From the NCBI RefSeq assembly GCF_014207705.1, contig NZ_JACHIU010000001.1, positions 2,968,501 through 3,032,500 on the forward strand: DNA of 64,000 nucleotides, read 5' to 3'. Under the pieces are notes generated by a model. The model worked only from the letters and a program-made list of their open reading frames with translations. It searched no databases and had not been told where the DNA came from. The position numbers and the translations under genes are program-made. Shown in pieces: positions 9,186 to 20,420 of this stretch; position 1 is the stretch's first letter, and each line of letters begins with the position of its first letter. The DNA comes from Sphaerisporangium rubeum. Lineage in GTDB: Bacteria > Actinomycetota > Actinomycetes > Streptosporangiales > Streptosporangiaceae.

Positions 9186-10763
9186 ATGATTATGAATATC
9201 TTGAAGACGGGCCGCAGGGTCCCCGCCCTGATCTCGGCGGTGATGGCCTGCCTCGTGATGGGTGTGCCGGCCCAGGCGGACACCGCGAGAACCACTGACG
9301 GCGCCGTCGTCATGACCGATGCCGGCGCGGTGCGTGGCACTGTCGCCACCGATCACCGCCGCTTCCAGGGCATTCCCTTCGCCGCGCCGCCGGTCGGCGC
9401 GTTACGGTGGGTGCCGCCGCGTCCTGCCGAGCCGTGGCGGGGAGTGCGCGACGCCTCCCGGCCGGGGAATCGCTGCGCGCAGAACGCCGACGCCATCTCA
9501 GGGCTACCCGGCAGCGCCTCCGAGGACTGCCTCTACCTCGATGTCACCACGCCGCGAAGCTCGCGCGGCCTCCGGCCGGTCATGGTGTGGGTGCACGGAG
9601 GCGGGTTCAGCGGCGGCTCCGGCAGCGACTACGACGTGCGGCGTCTGGCCGTCCGGGGTGACGTCCTGGTCGTCACGGTCAACTACCGGCTGGGGGCTTT
9701 CGGGTTCTTCGGGTACCCGGGGCTGGCCGGCTCGGGCACCTTCGGGCTGATGGACCAGCAGGCGGCGCTGCGCTGGGTACGTCGCAACGCGGTGGCGTTC
9801 GGCGGGGATCCCCGCCGGGTGACCCTGTTCGGCCAGTCCGCGGGAGGTGACAGCATGTGCGCACAGCTCGCCTCGCCGGCGGCGCGGGGGCTCTTCCACC
9901 GGGTGGTGATCCAGAGCGGGTCCTGCACCGAGCTGAACGTGCCGGACGTGATGTTCCCCGGCGTCGGCGCCGAGTACGACACCTGGAAGCCGCGCGCGCT
10001 CGCCGAGGGCATCGGTTCGCGGGTGGCGTCCCGGCTCGGCTGCGCCGACCCGGCCACGGCTCTGGAATGCCTGCGCCGTGTCCCGGTGGCCGATCTGCTG
10101 GCGCCGCAACAGCCGCCGGTGTTCTGGAGCCCGGCGTACGGCACACCCACCCTTCCCGTCCATCCCGCGCGGGCACTACGCGACGGCGCGTTCAACCGCG
10201 TACCGGTGCTGGCCGGGACGACCCGCGACGAGGGCTCCTTCTTCGCCGCCACCTACCCGCCCCTCGACGAGACCGCCTACCGGGGCCTGCTCGCGCTCTC
10301 CTTCGGCGGCGACGCCGAACGGGTGGCCGAGCTCTACCCGGCGGGAACGTCGCCACGTCAAGCCTTGGGCTCGGTGATCAGCGACCGTGGGTACGCTTGC
10401 CCGAACCGGCGCAACGACCAGCTACTCGCCCGCTGGGTGCCCGTCCACGGATACGAGTTCGCCGACCGCGACGCTCCCCAGTCGTTCGAGTTCCCGCAGC
10501 CGCGTGACTTCCCCCTCGGGGCCTACCACGCCTCGGAGCTCCCCTACCTGTACGACATCATGGGCCTGGACATCACCCTGACGCCGGACCAGCGACGGCT
10601 GGGGGACACGATGATCGGCTACTGGAGCCGCTTCGCCACCGTGGGCAAGCCGGACGTCACCTGGCCCCCGGTGCCGCTGGTGCGGTCTCTGGAACCGGGC
10701 GGCGTGCGCACCGCCGACCTGAACACCCGGCACAACTGCGACTTCTGGGATTCCCTGCTCTGA
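9186..10763 (+). CDS. Secreted type-B carboxylesterase
   Basis: A 525-residue alpha/beta-hydrolase of the carboxylesterase family, probably exported: the N terminus has a basic stretch, then a hydrophobic run (VPALISAVMACLVMGVP) ending at a probable AQA cleavage site. Visible elements are the oxyanion stretch MVWVHGGGFSGGS, the nucleophile motif GQSAGGDS, an acidic member in GTTRDEGSFF, and the histidine in GAYHASELPYLYD. It probably hydrolyses carboxylic esters outside the cell. The start is chosen at ATG 9186, just before the signal peptide; a second ATG follows at 9192. No clear ribosome site is seen. Confidence 0.88.
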   Translation: MIMNILKTGRRVPALISAVMACLVMGVPAQADTARTTDGAVVMTDAGAVRGTVATDHRRFQGIPFAAPPVGALRWVPPRPAEPWRGVRDASRPGNRCAQNADAISGLPGSASEDCLYLDVTTPRSSRGLRPVMVWVHGGGFSGGSGSDYDVRRLAVRGDVLVVTVNYRLGAFGFFGYPGLAGSGTFGLMDQQAALRWVRRNAVAFGGDPRRVTLFGQSAGGDSMCAQLASPAARGLFHRVVIQSGSCTELNVPDVMFPGVGAEYDTWKPRALAEGIGSRVASRLGCADPATALECLRRVPVADLLAPQQPPVFWSPAYGTPTLPVHPARALRDGAFNRVPVLAGTTRDEGSFFAATYPPLDETAYRGLLALSFGGDAERVAELYPAGTSPRQALGSVISDRGYACPNRRNDQLLARWVPVHGYEFADRDAPQSFEFPQPRDFPLGAYHASELPYLYDIMGLDITLTPDQRRLGDTMIGYWSRFATVGKPDVTWPPVPLVRSLEPGGVRTADLNTRHNCDFWDSLL

Positions 10764-10866
10764 GCCGGCGTCGGGTGTCATGGCGAGAGGAATTCGCCGC
10801 ACTCCGCAGGAGGTGCCGGTCGGGGTGAAGGGCATGTGAAAGCCGCGAAATTTCCGGCGTATGACA

Positions 10867-11079
10867 CTAGTCGCCCCCCGAGGCCTTCTTGCCGCCCCAT
10901 CCGGCCAGCGACAGACTGGCGGCGACGGCCAGGCCGTAGCAGGCCAGCCGCACGCCGAAGCCGCCGGGGAGCCAGGCGAGCAGTCCGGCGTTCTCATGGT
11001 CCACGAGCAGCCGGACCGCTCCCTGCGCGCCGACGACGAGCAGCACCATGCCGGCGACCAGCCCTGTCACGTTCCTCAT
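10867..11079 (-). CDS. Small two-helix membrane protein
   Basis: A 70-residue protein with two predicted membrane spans (TGLVAGMVLLVVGAQGAVRL and VRLACYGLAVAASLSLAGW) and a Lys/Gly-rich C-terminal tail. It starts with ATG after an AGGGGATTCG ribosome site. It is divergent from the TetR gene at 11157, and the two share the intergenic palindromes, so it is the likely repression target. I do not recognise the family. Confidence 0.7.
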   Translation of the reverse strand: MRNVTGLVAGMVLLVVGAQGAVRLLVDHENAGLLAWLPGGFGVRLACYGLAVAASLSLAGWGGKKASGGD

Positions 11080-11097
11080 CGAATCCCCTAAGTTTGT

Positions 11098-11138
11098 GGT
11101 GCGATCGCACCATAACATGGTTTTGGTACGATCGCACC
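11098..11138. promoter_or_regulatory. Tandem palindromic operators for the TetR regulator
   Basis: A perfect 14-bp palindrome GGTGCGATCGCACC (11098-11111) is followed by a one-base variant, GGTACGATCGCACC (11125-11138), with centres 27 bp apart. Both lie between the divergent small membrane-protein gene and the TetR gene, which fits autoregulation and control of both genes. Confidence 0.7.
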
Positions 11139-11156
11139 AGCAAGGAAGGGACGGAC

Positions 11157-11753
11157 ATGCCCCGACAGGCGGATCACGACCTGCGCCGCCGGCAGATCGC
11201 GCAGGCCGTGTGGCGGCTCGCCGCACGGGGCGGCCTGGAGGACGTCACACTGCGGAACGTCGCCGCCGAGGCCGGGGTCTCGGTGCGGCTGCTGCAGTAC
11301 TACTTCGGCACCCGTTCCCGGCTCCTGCTCGGCGCTCTGGAGATCCTCAACGCCGACGCCGAGCGACACGCCAAGGAACGGCTGGAACGGCTCGGCCCGG
11401 ACCCCGGGGTCCGGGCCGCCGTCCGCATGGTGTTGCTCGAACTGCTTCCCCTGGACGAGGAACGACGCAACCGCCACCTGGTGTACGTCGCGTACTTCGT
11501 CCGCTTCCTCACCGACCCGGCCCTCGCCGAGGCCGTACGCGACACCCCCCACGCACTGGAGGAACTGGTCGCCGGCCTCCTCGCGCAGGGCCAGGCGACC
11601 GGCCTGGTCCCCCCGGACGTCGCCACCGGCCCGGAAGGCGCCTTCCTGGTCGCGGCCGCCGGCGGGCTGCAGGCCGGCATGCTGCTCGGCCAGTACACCG
11701 CCGAACAGGTCGTGTCCCTGATCGACCACCAGCTCGGCCGCCTGTTCGGCTGA
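11157..11753 (+). CDS. TetR-family transcriptional regulator
   Basis: A 198-residue regulator with an N-terminal TetR helix-turn-helix (about residues 10-60: RRQIAQAVWRLAARGGLEDV, TLRNVAAEAGVSVRLLQYYF) and a helical C-terminal effector domain. The start follows AAGGAAGGGACGGAC. It lies divergent to a small membrane-protein gene with two palindromes between them. The effector is unknown; a lipophilic compound or cation exported or sensed through the membrane protein is one possibility. Confidence 0.92.
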   Translation: MPRQADHDLRRRQIAQAVWRLAARGGLEDVTLRNVAAEAGVSVRLLQYYFGTRSRLLLGALEILNADAERHAKERLERLGPDPGVRAAVRMVLLELLPLDEERRNRHLVYVAYFVRFLTDPALAEAVRDTPHALEELVAGLLAQGQATGLVPPDVATGPEGAFLVAAAGGLQAGMLLGQYTAEQVVSLIDHQLGRLFG

Positions 11754-11769
11754 GGGCGGCTGACCGTGC

Positions 11770-13287
11770 TCAGATCTCGGCCAGCCGGCCCAGCAGCCCG
11801 GCCGCGGTCTCGACGTCCTCGGTGAGCGGCCGGTCCCCGGTGCGAGGGTCCAGAACGGCCGCGGCGACGGCGAAGGCCTCGCCGGCCGGGGTGGCGGGGG
11901 AGAGGGCACGGCCGCGCAGGGCCCGAACGGCGGTGACGAGCTCGCACGCCAGCACCAGGCGGTAGGCGCGGCCGGCATCGAGGGTCTGCCGGGCGGCCTG
12001 GGAGGCGAAGCTGGCGTGCTCCTCCAGGCCGCGGGACACCGCGGTGTGGCCGAGCGAGGCCGGGTACGCGCGGGCACGCAGCTCGGCCAGCGCCGAGGAC
12101 GCCGAGTACTCCAGCACCATCAGGCCCGAACTGCCGTCCGGGCCGTCGGCGAGGAAGGGGCGCAGGCCGGTGAAGGCCGGGTCCATGAGGGACGACAGGC
12201 GGGCCGCCGACAGGTGCGCGGTGTTCAGCACCGCCAGCCGCAGGTGGTCCAGCGCGAGGGTGAGGGACGCGAGGTGGAACCCTCCGTGGTGGTGCACGGT
12301 CCCGGCGGAGGCGTCGACCAGCGGGTTCTCCGCCGCCGCGTTGATCTCCACAGCCAAGGTCCGTTCCAGCGCGTCCGCCGCCTCGACGGCAGCGCCGTGC
12401 ACCTGCGGATGACAACGGTGAGCGAAGGGGTCCTGGACCCGCGCCGGGACCGGCCGGTCGTCCCCGAGCAGCCGTCGCGCCTCGGGGGCCGGTCCCCCGG
12501 GGTCCTGGCGCACCGGGACCGGCCGATCGTCCCCGAGCAGCCGCCGGGTCTCGGCGGCCACGGCGGCCGGCCCTGGATGAGGTCGTCTCACGTGGACGTA
12601 CTCGTGGTAAGGCTCGGTCCCCGCATGCACCGCGACCAGCGACAACGCCGCCACGACCTGCGCCGCGCGCAGCGACCGCACGATCTGGTCCCACCCCAGC
12701 ACCGCCTGGCCGACGGTCAGCGCGCCGCTGCTGCAGAACGCCAGCGCGTCCCCCGGCCGCGGCCGCACCGCCGCCGGAGGGCCGCCGTGCGCGTCCGGCG
12801 TCGCGACCCAGGGCCGCTCACCGGTCAAGGTGAGGGCCGTCTCGGCGAGCGCCGTCAGGTCCCCGGTGCCGAGGGACCCGAACTCGTGGACCCGCGGCAG
12901 ATACCCCGAGCCGAGCGCCTCCGCCATCGCCACGGCGAACGCGGGATCGGTGCCGCCACCCCCCGCGAGGATCTGGTTGACCCGCACCGCGAGCATGGCC
13001 CGCACCTGCTCCGGCGGCAGCACGGCCCCGATGCCTCCGGCGTGGCTGCGCAACAGACGCACCCCGTGATCGTCCCCGGCCGCGGCCTGCGTCCGGTTGG
13101 CCCCCACCCCCGTGGTCCGTCCGTAGACCGCTCGCCGTCCCGCGACCTCCTCGGCCGCCGCACGCGCCGCCGCGGCCCTGCCGAGCCCGTCCGGACACAG
13201 CCGCACCCGCACGCCGTGCCGCGCGACGCTCGCGATGTCCGCCGCCGCGACACCCGCGCCGTCCAAGGTGATCGTGCGTGCCGCCAT
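11770..13287 (-). CDS. Aromatic amino acid (histidine) ammonia-lyase homologue with altered MIO site
   Basis: A 505-residue member of the HAL/PAL family: the N-terminal VYGRTTGVGANR, LRSHAGGIG, the central region and the ENPLVDASAGTVHHHGGFHL region are all family hallmarks. Canonical enzymes form the MIO cofactor from Ala-Ser-Gly within GSVGASGDL. Here the equivalent reads GSLGTGDLTALAE, one residue shorter and with no Ala-Ser pair, so MIO formation is doubtful. The gene also contains a 69-bp in-frame tandem duplication (RRLLGDDRPVP occurs twice, about 12446-12583). It is divergent from and separated from the hutU operon, so a histidine-degrading role is only inferred; it may be an inactive paralogue or a different enzyme. 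Confidence 0.8.
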   Translation of the reverse strand: MAARTITLDGAGVAAADIASVARHGVRVRLCPDGLGRAAAARAAAEEVAGRRAVYGRTTGVGANRTQAAAGDDHGVRLLRSHAGGIGAVLPPEQVRAMLAVRVNQILAGGGGTDPAFAVAMAEALGSGYLPRVHEFGSLGTGDLTALAETALTLTGERPWVATPDAHGGPPAAVRPRPGDALAFCSSGALTVGQAVLGWDQIVRSLRAAQVVAALSLVAVHAGTEPYHEYVHVRRPHPGPAAVAAETRRLLGDDRPVPVRQDPGGPAPEARRLLGDDRPVPARVQDPFAHRCHPQVHGAAVEAADALERTLAVEINAAAENPLVDASAGTVHHHGGFHLASLTLALDHLRLAVLNTAHLSAARLSSLMDPAFTGLRPFLADGPDGSSGLMVLEYSASSALAELRARAYPASLGHTAVSRGLEEHASFASQAARQTLDAGRAYRLVLACELVTAVRALRGRALSPATPAGEAFAVAAAVLDPRTGDRPLTEDVETAAGLLGRLAEI

Positions 13288-13338
13288 TTCGATGAGCCCC
13301 TTTGGCCACCATACGCGCAGACATGAGGTGACATGAGG

Positions 13339-14223
13339 CTAGAGGCGAGGGCCGTCCGCGTGTGCTCCCGGGGGTTCGAGGAGGTCGTCCAGCGTTGTGG
13401 CGGCGTCGAACGCCTGTCGTAGCCAGAGGGTGCTCTCGTAGCTCCACGACCACAGGGTGGTGGTCACGTTCGCGGTGGTGTGGGGGACGTAGAGGGTGGT
13501 CAGCAGGCCGGTGAAGGTGAGGTGGACGGCGTCGTGCTCGGTGGCGGCCGTGCTCCAGGTGGGGGCCGGGCCGTGTTCGAGGCCGGCGGTGTCGCGGAGG
13601 TTCTCGTCGGAGAAGGTGGGGGTCGTGGTGTCGGTGTGGCGCAGGACGAGGTGGTGCCAGTCTTCGGGGGAGTTCACCTCGTACACGCGGGCCGTGGGGG
13701 AGACGGTCAGGCGTTCCTGGCGCATCGGGTAGACGGGGTCCCAGTCGCCGACGCCGTGGGACAGTTCGGCGTGCGCGCCGGAGCGGATCGGGTCGCCGGT
13801 GGCCACGGGGAGTTCGGTGGAGGTGATGACGGCGTGCGCCGGTCGTTGCGCGTACGTCTCCCAGCCGTCGTTCGGGCCGGTCGGGACGCGCAGGTCGTCG
13901 CGCCGGCGGTCGTCACGGCCGGTGAGGAGCAGTTGCGTGTGGCGGTCCAGTGGTGCCGACCACCAGGCGTTGCGGGGATCGGTGACGACCTTGGTGACCA
14001 GGTCGTGCAGGGGCCGGACCAGCGTGAGGGCCCGGGTACGCTCGGCCGCCGCGTCCCTGTACCACGGGTTGAGGTCGTGCTGCGCGGTGGTCGTCAAGGC
14101 GGTCACGGTGGCCGGCTCGGCGAGCCGGTCGGCGTCGAACCCCTGACGGCCGGCGAGGACGAACATGGCGGCCGCCATGGGGGCACGCATGAAGTCGTCG
14201 ACGCGGGTGCGCGGATCGGCCAT
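13339..14223 (-). CDS. Conserved protein of unknown function
   Basis: A 294-residue soluble protein with no membrane segment or signal peptide. It is rich in Trp and Thr, with motifs such as NDGWETYAQRPAHAVITSTE, NSPEDWHHLVLRHTD and TTLWSWSYESTLWLRQAFD. I cannot assign a family. It lies 51 bp upstream of, and on the same strand as, the ammonia-lyase homologue and could be co-transcribed with it. The start is taken at ATG 14223; an in-frame ATG at 14316 would add a basic stretch that looks non-coding. Confidence 0.7.
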   Translation of the reverse strand: MADPRTRVDDFMRAPMAAAMFVLAGRQGFDADRLAEPATVTALTTTAQHDLNPWYRDAAAERTRALTLVRPLHDLVTKVVTDPRNAWWSAPLDRHTQLLLTGRDDRRRDDLRVPTGPNDGWETYAQRPAHAVITSTELPVATGDPIRSGAHAELSHGVGDWDPVYPMRQERLTVSPTARVYEVNSPEDWHHLVLRHTDTTTPTFSDENLRDTAGLEHGPAPTWSTAATEHDAVHLTFTGLLTTLYVPHTTANVTTTLWSWSYESTLWLRQAFDAATTLDDLLEPPGAHADGPRL

Positions 14224-14340
14224 ACCTGAGTATGACCTTGACCGGGGCCGTGCTCGTCCGGAGATGGGGGGCCCTCGGCGGCGGCGGGCCGACGTGGGAT
14301 GTTGACAGGTATACATGCATGGAGCGGGCCGCTCGATCGC

Positions 14341-14432
14341 CGCCGGTCGGCGCTGAGCAGCCAGCCGGTCGGTGAGCAGTCGGTCGGGAGCAGTCGGTCG
14401 GGGACAGCCGGTCGGTGAGCAGGCGGTCAGGG
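14341..14432. repeat. Degenerate short tandem repeat upstream of hutU
   Basis: Several imperfect copies of a unit like CCGGTCGGTGAGCAG follow one another in the 260-bp gap before hutU. Units vary in length and sequence. Nothing else is obvious in the gap except the hutU ribosome site. Confidence 0.4.
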
Positions 14433-14483
14433 CCGCGCGGCGGTTGTCACCGCGCGGCCGGAGTGACAGAAGGAGAGGACGTC

Positions 14484-16141
<1,658 letters not shown>

Positions 16142-16145
<4 letters not shown>

Positions 16146-17404
16146 CGGCGACGCTCCAGGCACGGTTCGAGGCGGTCTGGGCCGAGCTGGCGGCGATCGG
16201 GGACGGCGGTGCCGCCGGGTACCACCGGTTCGCCTGGACGGCGGTCGATCTGGAGCTGCGGGAATGGTTCACCCGGCAGGCCGCCGCGCGCGGCATGCGC
16301 TGTGAGCGGGACCGCAACGGCAACCTGTGGGCCTGGTGGGGGGAGCCGGGGCCCGGCGCGGTGGTCACCGGGAGCCATCTCGACAGCGTGCCGGGGGGTG
16401 GCGCGTACGACGGGCCGCTCGGGGTGGTGTCGGCGTTCCTCGCGATCGACGAGCTGAGGGAGCGCGGCGTGACGCCGGCCCGGCCGGTGGCCGTGGTGGA
16501 CTTCGCCGACGAGGAAGGAGCGCGGTTCGGGGTGGCGTGCGTCGGCAGCCGGTTGCTCACCGGCCTGCTGGCCCCCGGCGACGCTCGCGCGCTGCGGGAC
16601 GCCGGCGGGGTCACGCTGGCCGGTGCGATGCGCGCCGCCGGGGCCGACCCCGGCGTCATCGGCCGGGACGAGGAGGCGCTGGCACGCATCGGGGTGTTCG
16701 TCGAGCTGCACGTCGAGCAGGGCCGCGGCCTGGTGGACCTCGGTGTCCCGGTCGGGGTGGCGGCGGCGATCTGGCCGCACGGCCGGTGGCGGTTCACCTT
16801 CCACGGCTCGGCCGACCACGCGGGGACGACCCGCCTGGCCGACCGCCGCGACCCCATGCCGCCGTTCGCCGCGACCGTGCTGGCCGCGCGCGGCACCGCC
16901 GAGCGCCTCGGGGGCCTCGCGACGTTCGGCAAGGTGGCCGTCACCCCGAACGGCACCAACGCCATCGCGTCCCGTGTGGACGCCTGGCTCGACGCGCGCG
17001 CACCCGATGAGGACACCGTGCGCGGCGTCGTCGCGGAGGTGACCCGCGCGGCGGAGCACGCGTCCGCCGGACACGAGGTGCGGGTCGAGGTGGTGGCCGA
17101 GTCGTACACCCCGGTGGTCGAGTTCGACACCTCGCTGCGCGACCACCTGGCCGGGCTCCTCGGCGGGGTCCCCGCACTCCCCACCGGCGCCGGTCACGAC
17201 GCCGGCATCCTGTCGGCGCACGTCCCCACGGCCATGCTGTTCGTCCGCAACCCCACCGGCACCAGCCACAGCCCCGCCGAGCACGCCACCGTCGCCGACT
17301 GCGTGGCCGGTGTGACCGCTCTGGCGGCGGTGATCGAGGATCTGGCCGCCGCTGAGGACGGCGGAGACTCCGAGCGGCGGGAAAACCCCGTTCACCGGGG
17401 ATGA
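16142..17404 (+). CDS. M20-family amidohydrolase (allantoate amidohydrolase/N-carbamoylase type)
   Basis: A 420-residue zinc amidohydrolase. The metal-binding motifs are [31 protein letters not shown] and [10 protein letters not shown], with the C-terminal [20 protein letters not shown] and [12 protein letters not shown]. The family hydrolyses allantoate, ureidoglycolate or N-carbamoyl amino acids. Here it overlaps hutU (GTGA) and precedes hutF, and no HutG is present. Context therefore suggests that it removes the formyl group from N-formylglutamate in the last step of histidine breakdown. The family is clear; the exact substrate is inferred. Confidence 0.88.
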
Positions 17405-17457
17405 GGCGTGACATGCTGGTCGCTTTCGGGCCGTCGGGGGAGTAGCCCGGCGGTGAA

Positions 17458-18855
17458 GTGCTGCCGATTCGGGGGGCGTACGTGCCGGTGTACTACGCGG
17501 ATCACGCGTGGCTGGGTGGGGACGCGGTCGTCGCGGGGGTGGTGATCGAGGTCACCGGTGAGGTGATCACGGACGTGCGGGTGGAGGCCGGGGGACCGCC
17601 GCCGGGGGCCGTGCGGCTGCGCGGGGTGACGATCCCCGGGCTCGCCAACGCGCACTCGCACGCGTTCCATCGCGCGTTGCGGGGACGCACGCAGCGCGAC
17701 CGGGGGACGTTCTGGACGTGGCGTGAGCAGATGTACCAGGTGGCGGGCCGGCTGACACCGGACGGCTACCTCCGGCTGGCCACGGCGGTGTACGCCGAGA
17801 TGGCGCTCGCCGGGATCACGTGCGTCGGCGAGTTCCACTACCTGCACCACGACACCGAGGGACGCCGCTACTCGTCCCGCAACGTCATGGGTGAGGCGCT
17901 GATCGCCGCCGCCGCCGAGGCCGGCATCCGGGTCACGCTGCTCGACACCTGCTACCTGACCGGCGGCTTCGACGTGCCGCTCGCCGGGCCGCAGACGAGG
18001 TTCACCGACCTCAGCGCCACCGCCTGGGCCAGCCGTGTGGACGACCTCCTGGACGACGTCACCACCCGAGGCGAGGCCGCCGGCGGCCCGTTCGGCGGCC
18101 ACGCGCGGGTCGGCGCCGCGGTGCACTCCGTCCGTGCCGTCCCCGCCGACGAGATCGGCACGGTGGCCGGGTGGTCCCGCGCTCGTGGCGTGCCGCTGCA
18201 CTTCCACCTGTCGGAGCAGACCGCCGAGAACGACGCCAGCCAGGCCGCGCACGGCCGTACCCCCGCCGAACTGCTCGCCGACCGCGGCGCGGTCGGCCCC
18301 GCGTCGACCGCCGTCCACGCCACCCACCTCACCAAGAACGACATCGCGCTGCTCGGCGGCGCCGGCGCCACCGTCTGCGCCTGCCCCACCACCGAACGCG
18401 ACCTCGCCGACGGCGTCGGCCCCCTGCGCACGCTGGCCGACTCCGGCGCTCCGCTGTCCCTCGGCAGCGACAGCCACGCCGTCATCGACCTGTTCGAAGA
18501 GGCCCGCGCCGTCGAGCTCGGCGAACGCCTGGTCACCCTCCGGCGCGGCCACTGGCCCGCCACCGACCTGCTCAGGGCCGCCACCGAGACCGGTCACGCC
18601 TGCCTCGGCTGGCCCGAGGCCGGCCAGATCCGTCCCGGCGCCGTGGCCGACCTCGTCACCCTGTCGCTCGACTCGGTCCGCCTGGCCGGCGCCGACCCCG
18701 CGGCCCTCGCCGAGTCCGTGGTCTTCGCCGCCACGGCCGCCGACGTCCGCGAGGTCGTCGCCACCGGCCGCCACATCGTGTCCGACGGCCGCCACGTGCT
18801 CGGGGACGTCGCGGGTCTGCTGTCGGCGGCGGTGGCGGAGGTCGTCCGCGACTGA
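17458..18855 (+). CDS. hutF: Formimidoylglutamate deiminase
   Basis: A 465-residue metal-dependent amidohydrolase that converts N-formimino-glutamate to N-formylglutamate and ammonia. Visible motifs are the metal ligands in [18 protein letters not shown], the substrate-binding [23 protein letters not shown], and [20 protein letters not shown] near the C-terminal metal site. The GTG start at 17458 has only a weak ribosome site (GGTGAA). It belongs to the same operon as hutU and hutI. Confidence 0.93.
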   Translation: MLPIRGAYVPVYYADHAWLGGDAVVAGVVIEVTGEVITDVRVEAGGPPPGAVRLRGVTIPGLANAHSHAFHRALRGRTQRDRGTFWTWREQMYQVAGRLTPDGYLRLATAVYAEMALAGITCVGEFHYLHHDTEGRRYSSRNVMGEALIAAAAEAGIRVTLLDTCYLTGGFDVPLAGPQTRFTDLSATAWASRVDDLLDDVTTRGEAAGGPFGGHARVGAAVHSVRAVPADEIGTVAGWSRARGVPLHFHLSEQTAENDASQAAHGRTPAELLADRGAVGPASTAVHATHLTKNDIALLGGAGATVCACPTTERDLADGVGPLRTLADSGAPLSLGSDSHAVIDLFEEARAVELGERLVTLRRGHWPATDLLRAATETGHACLGWPEAGQIRPGAVADLVTLSLDSVRLAGADPAALAESVVFAATAADVREVVATGRHIVSDGRHVLGDVAGLLSAAVAEVVRD

Positions 18856-18898
18856 CGTTGTGAGAGCGTGGGTCATGCTTCGGGGAACGGGGGATCGG

Positions 18899-20056
18899 GT
18901 GGCGTCTCTGCTGGTGGACGGGATCGGGGTGCTGGTCACCAACGGCCCCGGGGACGGGGTGGTGACGGACGCGGCGCTCGTGGTGGACGACGGGGTCGTG
19001 GTGTGGGCCGGGGAACGGCGCGGTGCGCCGGACGGGGCCGAGGAGAGGGTGGACGCCGGGGGGCGAGCCGTGGTTCCCGGCTTCGTGGACAGCCACGCGC
19101 ATCTGGTGTTCGCCGGGGATCGGGCCGAGGAGTTCGCGGCGCGCATGCAGGGACGGCCCTACAGTGCCGGAGGCATCAGGACCACTGTGGCGGCGACGCG
19201 GGCCGCGTCCGACGACGAGCTGGCCGGGAACGTGCGGCGGCTGGCCGAGGAGGCGGCGCGGGCCGGGACGACGACGATCGAGTGCAAGTCCGGGTACGGG
19301 CTGACGGTCGAGGACGAGGTGCGGAGCCTGCGGGTGGCGCGCGGGTTCACCGAGGAGGGGACGTTCCTCGGGGCTCATGTGGTGCCGCCGGAGTATGCCG
19401 GTCGTGCGGACGAGTACGTCGATCTGGTGCGGGGGCCGATGCTGGAGGCCTGCGCGCCGTACGCCAGGTGGATCGACGTCTTCTGTGAGCGAGGCGCATT
19501 CGACGGGGAGCAGACCCGCGCCATCCTGGAGGCCGGGATCGCCAAGGGACTGGTGCCGCGGGTCCACGCCGGTCAGCTTGGTGAAGGCCCCGGCGTGCGG
19601 ATCGCCGTGGAACTCGGAGCCGCGTCCGCCGACCACGTCACCCACCTGACCGACGCCGACGTGGACGCACTGGCCTCCAGCGAGACGGTCGCGACTCTTC
19701 TCCCTGGAGCCGAGTTCTCGACCCGTTCCCCCTACCCGGACGCACGGCGCCTCCTCGACGCCGGAGTGACCGTCGCACTGGCCTCCGACTGCAACCCCGG
19801 TTCCAGCTACACCACCAATATGCCGTTCTGCATGGCTCTCGGCGTCCGCGAGATGCGCATGACCCCGGACGAGGCCCTCCGCGCCGCCACCGTCGGCGGA
19901 GCCCGCGCACTGAGACGACCCGACCTCGGCCACCTCACCCCCGGCGCACGCGCCGACTTCGTCCTCCTCGACGCACCGTCCCCGATCCATCTGGCGTACC
20001 GGCCCGGCGTGCCTCTGGTGTCACGGGTATGGCAGGCGGGCCGCGAGGTCCGCTGA
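18899..20056 (+). CDS. hutI: Imidazolonepropionase
   Basis: A cytosolic metal-dependent enzyme opening the imidazolone ring to N-formimino-glutamate. Motifs are [20 protein letters not shown] with the first metal ligands, [19 protein letters not shown], the [19 protein letters not shown] region, and [21 protein letters not shown] choose the GTG at 18899 because GGGGGAT precedes it, giving 385 residues; in-frame starts at 18860 (GTG) and 18875 (ATG) would add 13 or 8 residues. It ends the hut operon. Confidence 0.93.
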   Translation: MASLLVDGIGVLVTNGPGDGVVTDAALVVDDGVVVWAGERRGAPDGAEERVDAGGRAVVPGFVDSHAHLVFAGDRAEEFAARMQGRPYSAGGIRTTVAATRAASDDELAGNVRRLAEEAARAGTTTIECKSGYGLTVEDEVRSLRVARGFTEEGTFLGAHVVPPEYAGRADEYVDLVRGPMLEACAPYARWIDVFCERGAFDGEQTRAILEAGIAKGLVPRVHAGQLGEGPGVRIAVELGAASADHVTHLTDADVDALASSETVATLLPGAEFSTRSPYPDARRLLDAGVTVALASDCNPGSSYTTNMPFCMALGVREMRMTPDEALRAATVGGARALRRPDLGHLTPGARADFVLLDAPSPIHLAYRPGVPLVSRVWQAGREVR

Positions 20057-20129
20057 CACCGGCCGGTCGCCGTAAGACGGCGCCGGATTCGCCGTACCAC
20101 GTCCCGCCGCGTCGGCGCCGTGCGGGAGG

Positions 20130-20283
20130 GCCGCTGGTGCGGGGACGTCTGGCCGTGCGGAGGGGCTGCTGGTGCGGGGATGTCTGGCCGTGCGGAGGGG
20201 CTGCTGGTGCGGGGATGTCTGGCCGTGCGGAAGGGCTGCTGGTGCGGGGACGTCTGGCCGTGCGGAGGGGCGGATGGTGCGAT
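20130..20283. repeat. 35-bp tandem repeat, four full copies, upstream of the halogenase
   Basis: Units begin at 20130, 20165, 20200 and 20235, each exactly 35 bp and differing at only one to three positions, with a partial fifth unit from 20270. The unit begins GCTGCTGGTGCGGGGA. Because 35 is not a multiple of three, the repeat is unlikely to be coding. It lies in the 364-bp gap between hutI and the halogenase gene that opens the natural-product cluster. Confidence 0.85.
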
Positions 20284-20420
20284 CCGGGGGGCTGCGGGCG
20301 GGGGCCGGTCTGGGGGTCGGGGTGGGAGTTGAATGGTTCCATACCAGGGCTGAACCGAATCCGAACTTGGGGATCTTAGCCTGCGAGCGACTGTGCGGCG
20401 GCGAGAAACGGAGTCCGGGT

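Noticed and set aside
20172-20420. N-terminal extension of the halogenase through the 35-bp repeats
   Set aside because: The frame is open, but the repeat period is not a multiple of three and a start with a usable ribosome site exists at 20421.
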